From JAPEKQ01 sp964487295 (GTDB taxonomy: Bacteria > Joyebacterota > Joyebacteria > Joyebacterales > Joyebacteraceae): a stretch of 17,111 nt of DNA. The notes under the pieces are model-generated. The model was given only the letters and a program-made list of their open reading frames with translations, was not told where the DNA came from and searched no databases. How positions within the stretch are numbered: position 1 is the first letter of the stretch; each line of letters opens with the position of its first letter. The position numbers and the translations under genes were made by a program. The stretch covers positions 1-17,111 of the forward strand of contig CAZAQL010000058.1 of NCBI GenBank assembly GCA_964487295.1. Reading direction: 5' to 3'. Positions 1-7,559 of the stretch are shown here, piece by piece.

Positions 1-1
1 C

Positions 2-16
2 CGGACCTAAGGTCCG
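2..16 (-). terminator. possible hairpin after the C25 peptidase gene
   Basis: A short inverted repeat (CGGACC, three-base loop, GGTCCG) lies about 37 bases past the peptidase stop codon on the coding strand. It could be the stem of a terminator, but the window ends before any T-run could be seen and the stem is only 6-7 bp, so this is a weak call. Confidence 0.3.
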
Positions 17-52
17 ACCACATCCGCCTCAACATGTGCGATCTTGATGATA

Positions 53-3000
53 CTATCGAACGAGGATCATCTTGTGCGTCTCCTCGAGCTCGCCCGAGGA
101 GAGTCGGTACAGGTAGACGCCCGCCGCCACATCGCCACCACTCTCGTCGCGCCCGTCCCAGGAGATCGTGTGCCGGCCCGCTCCGAGGTTCTCGCTGACG
201 AGCGTCCTGATGAGCCGCCCCTGGATGCCGTATACGGCCAGGGTCACGGGAGCCGGCGTCGACAGGCTGAACGAGATCGTCGTCGACAGCGTGAAGGGGT
301 TCGGATTGTTCTGATCGAGCTGGATCAGCGAACGTGCGGTCTCGTCCGACGGAACGTCGGTTCCGGTCGACACGACGCCGGACGCCACGCTGACGTCGTC
401 GACGTAGACGCCCTCGGCGATGTCGCTCTCGTCGCTCACGAAGAGGAAGCGGACGCGGACCGTGTCTCCGGTTGACCCGGCGAGCGGATAGGCGTACTCC
501 ATCCACTCGTTGCCGATCGAACCAAGCGTCCCGAGCGCGCCGCCGCTGCCGATGAAGTCGAGCGTGTCCACGCTCCCGTCGTTCGACACAAGGTGCACGT
601 AGAGCCCGTCGACCCCGTAGATCGTCACGTCGTACCAGCACCAGAAGGAGAGCTGCATCTCCTCCCCGAGTACGAACTCGGGCGAGTCAAGGAACGCCGC
701 CATGTCGTTCGCGTACTGCCAGCTTACCTCCTGTCCGCAATACCAGCTCGTGCTGCCCGAGTGGGCGCGCTGGTCCGTCTGCTTCCAGAGGTCGTTCGAG
801 CCTCCGTGCGACCAGCCTATCGCGGGGCCTTCGAAGTCGGTCGAGAAGCCGGTGGTGCCGACGGAGATCGCGAACGCGCTCGTGTCCGTCAGCCCGTCGA
901 CGGTGGTCGTGGCGAGTGAGAAGCCGGGGAAGCTCGGCGACGGCGTCGAGGGTGGCAGGAGAATCTCGAAGATGGCCTGCCGTGAGGCCCCCGGATCGAG
1001 CGATGCAAGAGAGGCCTGTCCCCCGACGACGACGGCCCAGGGGTCATCGGTCGTCAGGAGCGCCTCGGGGTCGAACGCGACGGCGTCGCCATCATTGCTG
1101 ATCTCGATCATCAGGCGGATGCTCTCACCCGGCTCCGGGACGCCATCGCCGTCGCCGGACGCGAGGTCGTCGACCGTGTAGGAGGAGACGCTCAGCACCG
1201 GCGCGACGACGCGCACGGGCAGGGGGATCTGCCAGGACCGGCCCGGGCCGTCGGATTGCACGGTCGCCTCGAGCATCGCGATGTGGTCGTTGGGACACTC
1301 GGCGTCGATCACGATCGTGAACGGGGACGCCGGCTCGGCGTTGGTCCCGCCGTCGATCGAGCCGTAGGACGTCGAGGCGGCCACGATGTCGACCCACTGG
1401 TCGTCACCGGACAGGAGCGCTGTGACCGTCTCGGCCGTTTCGGAGCCGATGTTGGCGAGCGTGAGCGACAGATCGACCGTCTCTCCAGGGCCGGGCTCAC
1501 CGTCCGCGTTCCCGTCGCTGTCGTCGTACACGACCCCGGCGGCGGCAAGTGAGGCGCCGGGCGCGCCAACGGAGATCAGCCCCTCGTAGGGGCGGCAGTT
1601 CGTCTGCGTGACCGTGACGGCCACCTGGTGGGGCGATCCCGTCGTGACCTGGAAGGAGACGACCCCGTCGGGACCCGTCCTCATACGCTCGTACAGGTCG
1701 GACCCGTTGGACAGACAGACAAGTGCCCCTTCCTCGGCGCCGGCGTCGGTCCAGACGACCACGCGCACCGGTGCGCCGTCTGAGGAGATGGACTCCGGGT
1801 GCGCAATGCTGAGTTCGGCCGGTTCGTCGGTCCAGACCGGAAGCTCCGGATCGCCGAGCAGATTGAGCTCGTACTGGTGCCAGCGGTACACGTTCTCGCT
1901 CTGGGAGAGCGGCGCGAAGCAGGCCTTCGCGGTGGCGAGCGCCACGCCGGCGCGATCGTCTCCGCCGAGGAAAAGGCGACGATAGAACTCCGCCATGAAG
2001 CGATCCGAGTACCCGTAGCCGGGATTCCCCGGAGAGCCCCAGCCGTACCGGCTGTTGCCGATAAAGGCAACGGCTCCTCCGACGGGATTCTCCAGGAGAC
2101 GCTCGGCGACGCAGTCGCGGTCAATGGAGGCCGGCCAGCATCCGATCGAGTAGACCAGCGGGTGACCGGTCGCGTTCGTGAGGGCGGATGCGTCGGCGCG
2201 GTCGAGATATCCGTCACCGCAGCCGAGCACCGTGTGCCAGGCGTGTCCGTCGTGGAGGACGTGGCCCTTGCCCTCGTTGATGGAGGCGATGACGCTCTCA
2301 CGTGACTCGTTGCCCCGGGATTCGTACTGCTTCTCGATCGGATCGTAGCGGGACGGCACGGACTCGCTGTCGATCATGTTGAGCGCGATCCCGGAGTCCG
2401 TGTACGGATCGGACCAGAGGATCTCCCCCGCCATGAGCATGTCCAGCTGGTATTCGCTCGTCTCCGCCCGCTCGTACGCCAGCGTCTTCGCCACGAACGC
2501 CTGCGCCTCGGCGGAGTGTTCGACCGACGCGCGTCCGACGATCACGTCCGGGATCAGGTCGACCCCGTCCTCGAGCTCGCCGTAGACGTCGTCACCGTCG
2601 GCGTTCCAGTCTCCGTCCAGGTCCGCGTAGTAGAGGTCGCACGGGATGTCGTTGTCCTCCGGCTGGTAGTTCGCCTCGCAGTCCATCGCGAAGGTGAGCC
2701 GGGTCGGCACGACACCGGTGTCGCCGCCGAGAAGAACCCAGGTCGTCCCCCATGCGTCGTGCGCGTCGGAGATGAACGCCCTGATCCGGGCCTGTTCATC
2801 CCCCTCAGTGTACGCGGCACTGATCCAGTCCGTCGTGACGATCTCCGCCGGGATGCCCTTACGGGTCTTCCAGTCGGCGAGCGGCTGGAAGTCGGCGGCG
2901 AGCTCAGCACCCGTGACGATGACATACTCGATGTCCGCCGGGTCGAGCCTCGTTCCGCCGGCGCTCAGAGTTCGACCCGAGGGGTTGAGCTCCGAGGGGT

Positions 3001-3619
3001 TGGCAGTCGCGGATGCCAGCATCCGGGCGGCTCCGCCCGCCCCCTCCGGGCGACCGGGAGCTGCATCCCGTACGTCGTATGCGACCGAGAGCGTGATGCT
3101 CTTGAAGAAGCGGAGATGGCCACGGTCCGGAAGAAACTGCACTGGATGGACGAGCACGCCGACGACCACGTTCGCTCCGAGGGTGGTCGTCGATGCCAGC
3201 CTGACGATCTCAGCCGGGTACGGCTCTGAGCCCCCGTAGACGTCGTCACGCGGCGCAACGGTCCCTCGCGTCGGGAACACGTGTCCGGGGATCGGGAGGA
3301 TCCGGGGTGGCTGCGCCGGGAACGGCCGGTGAGGCACCGCGATCTGGGTGCTCTGGGTGTTCGTGACCTCGACGCCCAGGACGACCGCGCCGGGCGGAAG
3401 CAGCAGCTGGAGGGGTACGAGCGGAAGCGCCGGGGTTCCGGGCTCGTTGGTCAGCAGGTGAGTTCCCAGTCTGATGTGGTCGAAGCCGTCGCGGGTCTCG
3501 ATGAGGAGTTCGCGTTGATCGAACGTCAGCGTGTGTTCAACGGTCTCCGCAAGAGCCCCCGAGAGAAGGAGCGCCGTTACGATGAGGGTGATGCATGGAA
3601 GGACGTGCTCGTGCCTCAT
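53..3619 (-). CDS. secreted C25 (gingipain-like) cysteine peptidase with C-terminal FlgD/type-A sorting-like domain
   Basis: This 1188-residue protein starts with a clear signal peptide (residues 1-24, hydrophobic core then ALA before Glu25). A propeptide-like region spans about 30-225. The C25 catalytic fold runs about 230-595: His459 (in HDGHAWH) and Cys494 (in YSIGCWPASID) are placed where gingipains have their His/Cys dyad. An Asp-rich loop (DLDGDWNADGDD, 333-344) may bind calcium. Two Ig/CARDB-like beta domains follow (about 690-805 and 808-920), then a MAM/jelly-roll-like domain (about 925-1080). The last 85 residues (NPNPF, WDGRD, GVYLYRL) match the FlgD Ig-like or type-A C-terminal domain used for export or surface attachment in FCB bacteria. 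The ATG is preceded by GAGAGGAG. The likely role is extracellular protein breakdown; the true substrate is unknown. It has its own promoter and follows the glycolysis terminator, so it is a separate unit. Family and domain order are seen; the export route is inferred. Confidence 0.85.
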   Translation of the reverse strand: MRHEHVLPCITLIVTALLLSGALAETVEHTLTFDQRELLIETRDGFDHIRLGTHLLTNEPGTPALPLVPLQLLLPPGAVVLGVEVTNTQSTQIAVPHRPFPAQPPRILPIPGHVFPTRGTVAPRDDVYGGSEPYPAEIVRLASTTTLGANVVVGVLVHPVQFLPDRGHLRFFKSITLSVAYDVRDAAPGRPEGAGGAARMLASATANPSELNPSGRTLSAGGTRLDPADIEYVIVTGAELAADFQPLADWKTRKGIPAEIVTTDWISAAYTEGDEQARIRAFISDAHDAWGTTWVLLGGDTGVVPTRLTFAMDCEANYQPEDNDIPCDLYYADLDGDWNADGDDVYGELEDGVDLIPDVIVGRASVEHSAEAQAFVAKTLAYERAETSEYQLDMLMAGEILWSDPYTDSGIALNMIDSESVPSRYDPIEKQYESRGNESRESVIASINEGKGHVLHDGHAWHTVLGCGDGYLDRADASALTNATGHPLVYSIGCWPASIDRDCVAERLLENPVGGAVAFIGNSRYGWGSPGNPGYGYSDRFMAEFYRRLFLGGDDRAGVALATAKACFAPLSQSENVYRWHQYELNLLGDPELPVWTDEPAELSIAHPESISSDGAPVRVVVWTDAGAEEGALVCLSNGSDLYERMRTGPDGVVSFQVTTGSPHQVAVTVTQTNCRPYEGLISVGAPGASLAAAGVVYDDSDGNADGEPGPGETVDLSLTLANIGSETAETVTALLSGDDQWVDIVAASTSYGSIDGGTNAEPASPFTIVIDAECPNDHIAMLEATVQSDGPGRSWQIPLPVRVVAPVLSVSSYTVDDLASGDGDGVPEPGESIRLMIEISNDGDAVAFDPEALLTTDDPWAVVVGGQASLASLDPGASRQAIFEILLPPSTPSPSFPGFSLATTTVDGLTDTSAFAISVGTTGFSTDFEGPAIGWSHGGSNDLWKQTDQRAHSGSTSWYCGQEVSWQYANDMAAFLDSPEFVLGEEMQLSFWCWYDVTIYGVDGLYVHLVSNDGSVDTLDFIGSGGALGTLGSIGNEWMEYAYPLAGSTGDTVRVRFLFVSDESDIAEGVYVDDVSVASGVVSTGTDVPSDETARSLIQLDQNNPNPFTLSTTISFSLSTPAPVTLAVYGIQGRLIRTLVSENLGAGRHTISWDGRDESGGDVAAGVYLYRLSSGELEETHKMILVR

Positions 3620-3636
3620 GGATCCCGGCTCCTCTC

Positions 3637-3675
3637 ACCGCGCGGCCATCGAGGCCGCGCGGTCACACCGTGACC
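3637..3675 (-). promoter_or_regulatory. two overlapping hairpins in the leader of the C25 peptidase mRNA
   Basis: Positions 3637-3647 and 3653-3663 form a perfect 11-bp GC-rich inverted repeat with a 5-base loop, ending about 18 bases before the ATG and just upstream of the ribosome-binding site. A second inverted repeat, GGTCAC-N3-GTGACC at 3661-3675, shares three bases with it, so the two stems exclude each other. No T-run follows, so it is not an ordinary terminator. Both lie between the predicted transcription start (about 3688) and the start codon. They could be an mRNA-stability or translation-control element, or protein operators; function is inferred. Confidence 0.55.
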
Positions 3676-3694
3676 GGAGCGAACCACACACTCC

Positions 3695-3723
3695 AGCATG
3701 GACCCGACGGCCTGAAGTGTCAA
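3695..3723 (-). promoter_or_regulatory. sigma70-like promoter of the C25 peptidase gene
   Basis: A perfect -35 TTGACA (3723-3718) is followed by a 17-base spacer and CATGCT as -10 (3700-3695, three matches of six to TATAAT). Start of transcription is predicted near 3688, giving a leader of about 68 bases. It lies between the glycolysis terminator and the peptidase gene, as expected for a separate unit. Confidence 0.6.
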
Positions 3724-3812
3724 GCTCCGAGGCGGCCGGGCTCGCACCTGAGGGTGCAGGAAGAGAAAGCCCTAACCTGCTGCCCGTGAATCAGTTGCGG
3801 CTCACCAAACGA

Positions 3813-3843
3813 ACGAAGGCAGGGCTCAAGTCCCTGCCTTCGT
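3813..3843 (-). terminator. intrinsic terminator after tRNA-Leu
   Basis: A perfect 12-bp stem (ACGAAGGCAGGG paired with CCCTGCCTTCGT) with a 7-base loop lies 8 bases after the CCA end of the tRNA. On the minus strand it is followed by TTCGTTTGG, a modest T-rich tail. It closes the pfkA to tRNA-Leu operon. Confidence 0.8.
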
Positions 3844-3851
3844 GAATGTTC

Positions 3852-3938
3852 TGGTGCCCGGAGCGAGACTCGAACTCGCACAGGCATACGCCCACCACCC
3901 CCTCAAGATGGCGTGTCTACCAGTTCCACCATCCGGGC
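3852..3938 (-). tRNA. tRNA-Leu (anticodon GAG)
   Basis: The 87-base sequence on the minus strand folds as a class II tRNA. The acceptor stem is GCCCGGA with TCCGGGC; the discriminator A and CCA are encoded. The anticodon stem CCATC/GGTGG encloses the loop TTGAGGG, giving anticodon GAG (reads CUC and CUU). A long variable arm (GGC-GTAT-GCC) and T arm GCGAG-TTCGAGT-CTCGC fit leucine tRNA. It begins 42 bases after secG and has no clear promoter of its own, so it is probably processed from the glycolysis-secG transcript. The same secG-tRNA-Leu(GAG) order is known in E. coli (secG-leuU). Confidence 0.97.
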
Positions 3939-3980
3939 ACGTCGCCGCCGTGGACGTGCGTCCCCGCGGCAACGGATATT

Positions 3981-4400
3981 CTAGTCGCCGGACTCCTCCG
4001 TGGCAACCGGATTCTCGGTCGCGGCCGGAGGCGCCCCGGCATCCTCCGCTCCGCCGGGAAGCTGCATCCCGGTGACCGGATTCTCCTGCTGATCGACCTC
4101 GCTCGCGGCGCTCCCGGATGTCGGGGCCTGCTGACCCATGCCACCCATGACCGGTTCCACGTTCCTCGCCCGAATGACGAACGCGAGCGAGAGCGACGTG
4201 ATCATGAACACGACGGCCAGATAGCGGGTCGCCTTGGTCAGGAAGGTCGCCGCCGTCTGTCCTCCGAAGACCGCGCCGGCACCGCCACCGCCGCCGAAGG
4301 CTCCGGCGAGGCCGCCGCCCTTGCCCGACTGCAGCAGGACCGTGACGATGAGAGCCAGCGACACGAGTATGTGGATTCCCAGCACGACTCCGTACAGCAT
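3981..4400 (-). CDS. secG: preprotein translocase subunit SecG
   Basis: SecG is the small non-essential membrane subunit of the SecYEG channel and helps SecA-driven export. The 139-residue protein has two membrane segments (about 3-23 and 57-77) joined by the Gly-rich loop typical of SecG (QSGKGGGLAGAFGGGG at 24-39, then FGGQTA and FLTKAT). The loop and both helices match the family well. After residue 80 it carries an unusual tail of about 60 residues rich in Ala, Gly, Pro and acidic residues, with ENPV at 106-109 and 129-132; most SecG proteins are shorter. The ATG has GGAGG five bases upstream. It lies 33 bases after tpiA and 42 before tRNA-Leu, the usual place for secG in many bacteria. 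Confidence 0.95.
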   Translation of the reverse strand: MLYGVVLGIHILVSLALIVTVLLQSGKGGGLAGAFGGGGGAGAVFGGQTAATFLTKATRYLAVVFMITSLSLAFVIRARNVEPVMGGMGQQAPTSGSAASEVDQQENPVTGMQLPGGAEDAGAPPAATENPVATEESGD

Positions 4401-4433
4401 TGGGTCCTCCCGAAGCTCCGTTCCCGGGCCCGT

Positions 4434-5195
4434 CTAGGGCGCGGCTCTGATGATCTCGGCGAAGCTCTCAGCGTCGAGGCTCGCTCCGCCGACCAGAACG
4501 CCGTCGATGTCGCTCTGCGACATGAGCGTTCGAGCGTTGTCAGGCTTGACGCTGCCGCCGTAGAGGATTCTCACCTCGTCGGCCGCAGAGCCTCCAAATA
4601 TACCACGCAGCTTGGCGCGAAGCAAGAGGTGGACGTCGTTGGCCGTCTCGGGAGAGGCGGTCCTGCCCGTTCCGATGGCCCATACCGGCTCGTAGGCCAG
4701 CACGAGACGGCCCGAGTGATCCGGGGCTATCCCGTCGAGGGCCGTCTCGACCTGACGCCCGACGACATCCTCGGTCATGCCCCCCTCCCGGTCCTCGAGC
4801 GTCTCCCCGACACAGACCACCGGCGTCAGGGAGCTTGCGAGCACCGCGCGCAGCTTGCGAGCGACCATCTCGTCAGTCTCACCGAAGATCGCGCGGCGCT
4901 CCGAGTGTCCGATGAGCGTGTGCGTCACACCCGCCGACTCCAGCATGTCCGTCGAGACCTCGCCGGTGAAGGCGCCGCTTCGTTCCCAGAAGACGTTCTG
5001 GGCACCCACGGCGACGCCGCTGCCGCGGGCCGCCTCAACCGCCTCGCAGAGGGCCAGCGCCGGTGGGCAGATCAGGATCTCCGCCCGGGTGTCGATGCCC
5101 GCGATCCTGTTCCTGAGCGCGATGAAGAAGCGGCGCGTCTCCGCCGGCGTCTTGTTGAGCTTCCAGTTGCCCGCCACGATCGGTGTTCGTCTCAC
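4434..5195 (-). CDS. tpiA: triose-phosphate isomerase
   Basis: TpiA interconverts dihydroxyacetone phosphate and glyceraldehyde 3-phosphate. With the start chosen here it has 253 residues, the normal family length. Visible catalytic residues are Asn10 and Lys12 (GNWKLN), His97 (IGHSERR) and Glu169 (AYEPVWAIGTG); phosphate-binding loop 6 and GGSVKPDNA (213-221) are intact. A start at 5210, overlapping the pgk stop as TGATG, is also open, but it would place the strong Shine-Dalgarno GAGAGGAG inside the gene. That site sits about five bases before the GTG at 5195, so GTG is the likelier start. It is translated right after pgk in the glycolysis operon. Confidence 0.97.
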   Translation of the reverse strand: MRRTPIVAGNWKLNKTPAETRRFFIALRNRIAGIDTRAEILICPPALALCEAVEAARGSGVAVGAQNVFWERSGAFTGEVSTDMLESAGVTHTLIGHSERRAIFGETDEMVARKLRAVLASSLTPVVCVGETLEDREGGMTEDVVGRQVETALDGIAPDHSGRLVLAYEPVWAIGTGRTASPETANDVHLLLRAKLRGIFGGSAADEVRILYGGSVKPDNARTLMSQSDIDGVLVGGASLDAESFAEIIRAAP

Positions 5196-5209
5196 GTCGG
5201 CTCCTCTCA

Positions 5210-6409
5210 TCAGGCCGCGTCGCTGAGCGCGGCGACGGCCGGAAGCGTCTCTCCCTCGAGGAAGGCCAGCGAGGCTCCGCCTCCGGTCGAGACGTGGGTC
5301 ACGCGGCCGTCCAGTCCGGCGCGGACGAGGGCCGCGGCGGAGTCGCCTCCCCCGACGATGCTGACGGCGCCGCCCTCGGTGGCTGCGGCGACAGCCTGCG
5401 CGACGGCGATCGTCCCGGCGTCGAACGGCGGGATCTCGAAGACGCCGAGAGGGCCGTTCCAGACGATCGTCCGCGCCTGCGCGATGTGAGCGGAGAAGGA
5501 CTCGATCGTCTCCGGCCCGATGTCGACGCCGCGCCAGCCGGGATCGATCGCGCTGGCGTCCACGGTCCGCGAGACGCTCCCCTCCGCGATCTCCTCGGTG
5601 ACCACGACGTCGGAAGGCAGGACCAGCTGCGTGGAGGACTCCTTCGCGGAGGCCAGGATCGACGCCGCGGTGTCGAGCAGGTCCTCCTCCACGAGCGAAT
5701 CTCCGATCGTCCCGCCCTGGGCTCGGAGGAAGGTGAAGGCCATGCCGCCGCCGATCAGGAAGACGTCGACTGTCGGCATGAGGTTCTCGATCACGCCCAG
5801 CTTGTCCGATACCTTGGCGCCCCCGAGGATCGCGACGTAGGGCGATTCCGGCGAGTCGGTGGCGCGGCCGAGGTTCAGAAGCTCGTTCTCCATGAGGAAT
5901 CCCATCGCACGAGCCTCGATCGAGCCGGCCACGCCCACGGTGGATGCGTGCGCACGGTGGGCGGTTCCGAAAGCGTCGTTGACGTAGATGTCTCCCATGC
6001 GCGCGAGACGTCTTGCGAAATCGCTCTCGTTTTTCGTCTCCCCTTCGTGGAAGCGGAGGTTCTCGAGCAGCACGATGTCACCCTCGTGCATCCGGGCAAC
6101 GACGCCCTCCGTGCTGTCGCCGACGCAGTCGGGCGCCATCGTGACGCCTCGCCCGAGAAGCTGGGAGAGCCGCTCGGCGGCGGGGCGCAGCGTCAGCTCC
6201 GGAACGTGCTTGCCCTTCGGGCGGCCCAGATGCGACATGAGCACCGCCTTGCCTCCGTGTTCGATGATGTACTCGATCGTCGGGATCGCCCGGCGGATGC
6301 GCGTGTCGTCCGCCACGCGGCCGTCATCGGAGAGCGGAACGTTGAAGTCCACGCGCGTGAGCACGCGCTTGCCACGCACGTCGACGCCCCGAATGCTCAT
6401 CTTGCCCAT
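5210..6409 (-). CDS. pgk: phosphoglycerate kinase
   Basis: Pgk transfers the acyl phosphate of 1,3-bisphosphoglycerate to ADP, making ATP and 3-phosphoglycerate. The 399 residues show all family marks: RVDFNVPL (19-26), MSHLGRPKG (58-66), ENLRFHEGE (116-124), NDAFGTAHR (144-152), GGAKVSDKLGVIENL (196-210), IGGGMAFTFL (219-228), NGPLGVFE (318-325), VGGGDSAAAL (352-361) and VSTGGGASL (373-381). It is a normal single-domain-pair Pgk, not fused to tpiA as in Thermotoga. GGGAG lies six bases before the ATG. It follows gap after a 136-base gap with three hairpins and runs into tpiA. Confidence 0.98.
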   Translation of the reverse strand: MGKMSIRGVDVRGKRVLTRVDFNVPLSDDGRVADDTRIRRAIPTIEYIIEHGGKAVLMSHLGRPKGKHVPELTLRPAAERLSQLLGRGVTMAPDCVGDSTEGVVARMHEGDIVLLENLRFHEGETKNESDFARRLARMGDIYVNDAFGTAHRAHASTVGVAGSIEARAMGFLMENELLNLGRATDSPESPYVAILGGAKVSDKLGVIENLMPTVDVFLIGGGMAFTFLRAQGGTIGDSLVEEDLLDTAASILASAKESSTQLVLPSDVVVTEEIAEGSVSRTVDASAIDPGWRGVDIGPETIESFSAHIAQARTIVWNGPLGVFEIPPFDAGTIAVAQAVAAATEGGAVSIVGGGDSAAALVRAGLDGRVTHVSTGGGASLAFLEGETLPAVAALSDAA

Positions 6410-6465
6410 ATCAGACTCCCTGCGTTCCGTTCCAGTGTGGAGAGGACGCGGCGCGGCTTCTCCGG

Positions 6466-6551
6466 GCAGGCTCGCTTCCGCCTGCGTCCTGCCTGCGGTT
6501 CCGCGCCGAAGCGCGGAACCGCCAGGCTGACGCGGCTCCGCCGCGTCAGCC
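6466..6551 (-). promoter_or_regulatory. cluster of three GC-rich stem-loops between gap and pgk
   Basis: The gap-pgk spacer holds three inverted repeats: an 11-bp stem at 6525-6551 that includes the gap stop codon; a perfect 12-bp stem at 6495-6522, extendable by four pairs past one bulged base, whose minus-strand loop is the extra-stable C(UUCG)G tetraloop; and a 6-bp stem at 6466-6485. The first two overlap by a few bases at their outer ends. There is no T-run after any of them, so they are not standard terminators. An mRNA processing or stability element is the likeliest reading; a dispersed palindromic repeat is possible. Confidence 0.6.
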
Positions 6552-7550
6552 GTTCGCCACCAGGTCCATCATGTCGACCATGCGGGAGGCGTAACCGGCC
6601 TCGTTGTCGTACCAGCCGAGGATCTTCACGAGCGTGCCCTGCATGACCGTCGTCAGGCCGCTGTCGAAGATGCAGCTGTGACGGTTCCCGACGATGTCGA
6701 TCGAGACGAGCGGTTCGTCGGAGTACTGCAGGTAACGGCTCAGCGGTCCGTCGTCGGCGGCCTTGCGGAACGCGTCATTGACGGCCTCGACGCTCGCGTC
6801 CTTCTCCACCTCGAGCACGAAGTCCACCAGCGACCCGTCGGGAGTCGGAACGCGGACGGCCATGCCGTCGAGCTTGCCCTTGAGTTCGGGCATCACGCCG
6901 GTGATGGCCTTGGCCGCGCCCGTCGTCGTCGGGATCATGCTGACCGCGGCCGCTCTGGCGCGTCTCAGGTCCTTGTGCGGAGAATCGAGGATCCGCTGGT
7001 CGTTCGTATAGGCGTGGATGGTCGTCATGATGCCGCGCTTCACGCCGAAGTTGTCGTGGATGACCTTGACCATCGGAGCGGCGCAGTTCGTGGTGCACGA
7101 GGCGGTCGAGATGATGTGGTGGTCGGCCTGGACGTAGTCGCCGTCGTTGACCCCCATGACGATGGAGATGTCGACGTCCTTGCCCGGCGCCGAGATCATG
7201 ACCTTGCGGGCTCCGGCCGAGACATGCTTCGATGCGGCCTCTCGCGTGCGGAACTTGCCGGTCGACTCGATGACCACGTCAACGCCCAGGTCTCCCCAAG
7301 GCAGCGCCGAGGGGTCCTTCTCCGAGAAGACGCGAACGCGCTTCCCGTCGACCGTGATCGACTCGTCATCGTGCGAGATCTCACCGTCGAACCGCCCGTG
7401 GACGGAGTCGTACTTGAACAGGTGCGCCAGCGTCGCGGCGTCCGTCAGATCGTTGATCGCGACGATCTCGAAGTCCGAGTCCAGACGCGCGTACCGCAGG
7501 ACGAGCCGGCCGATGCGGCCGAAACCGTTGATCGCGTACTTCAGAGCCAT
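6546..7550 (-). CDS. gap: glyceraldehyde-3-phosphate dehydrogenase (NAD type)
   Basis: Gap oxidises and phosphorylates glyceraldehyde 3-phosphate to 1,3-bisphosphoglycerate. The 334-residue protein has the Rossmann motif INGFGRIGR (7-15), Asp34 (in AINDLTD) that favours NAD over NADP, catalytic Cys152 in ASCTTNC, His179 in TTIHAYTNDQ, and SPHKDLRRAR (190-199) as in NAD-specific glycolytic enzymes. The C-terminal WYDNEAGYASR (313-323) is intact. A near-perfect AGGAGGA site overlaps the fba stop codon, four bases before the ATG, so translation is tightly coupled to fba. The hairpin cluster downstream may set its mRNA level relative to pgk. Confidence 0.98.
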   Translation of the reverse strand: MALKYAINGFGRIGRLVLRYARLDSDFEIVAINDLTDAATLAHLFKYDSVHGRFDGEISHDDESITVDGKRVRVFSEKDPSALPWGDLGVDVVIESTGKFRTREAASKHVSAGARKVMISAPGKDVDISIVMGVNDGDYVQADHHIISTASCTTNCAAPMVKVIHDNFGVKRGIMTTIHAYTNDQRILDSPHKDLRRARAAAVSMIPTTTGAAKAITGVMPELKGKLDGMAVRVPTPDGSLVDFVLEVEKDASVEAVNDAFRKAADDGPLSRYLQYSDEPLVSIDIVGNRHSCIFDSGLTTVMQGTLVKILGWYDNEAGYASRMVDMMDLVANG

Positions 7551-7559
7551 GCGTTCCTC

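Noticed and set aside
3846..5489. 547-codon open frame on the plus strand
   Set aside because: It lies opposite the tRNA, secG, tpiA and pgk, all well supported. Its product is Arg/Asp/His-rich and shows no family features, as expected from the antisense of GC-rich coding DNA.
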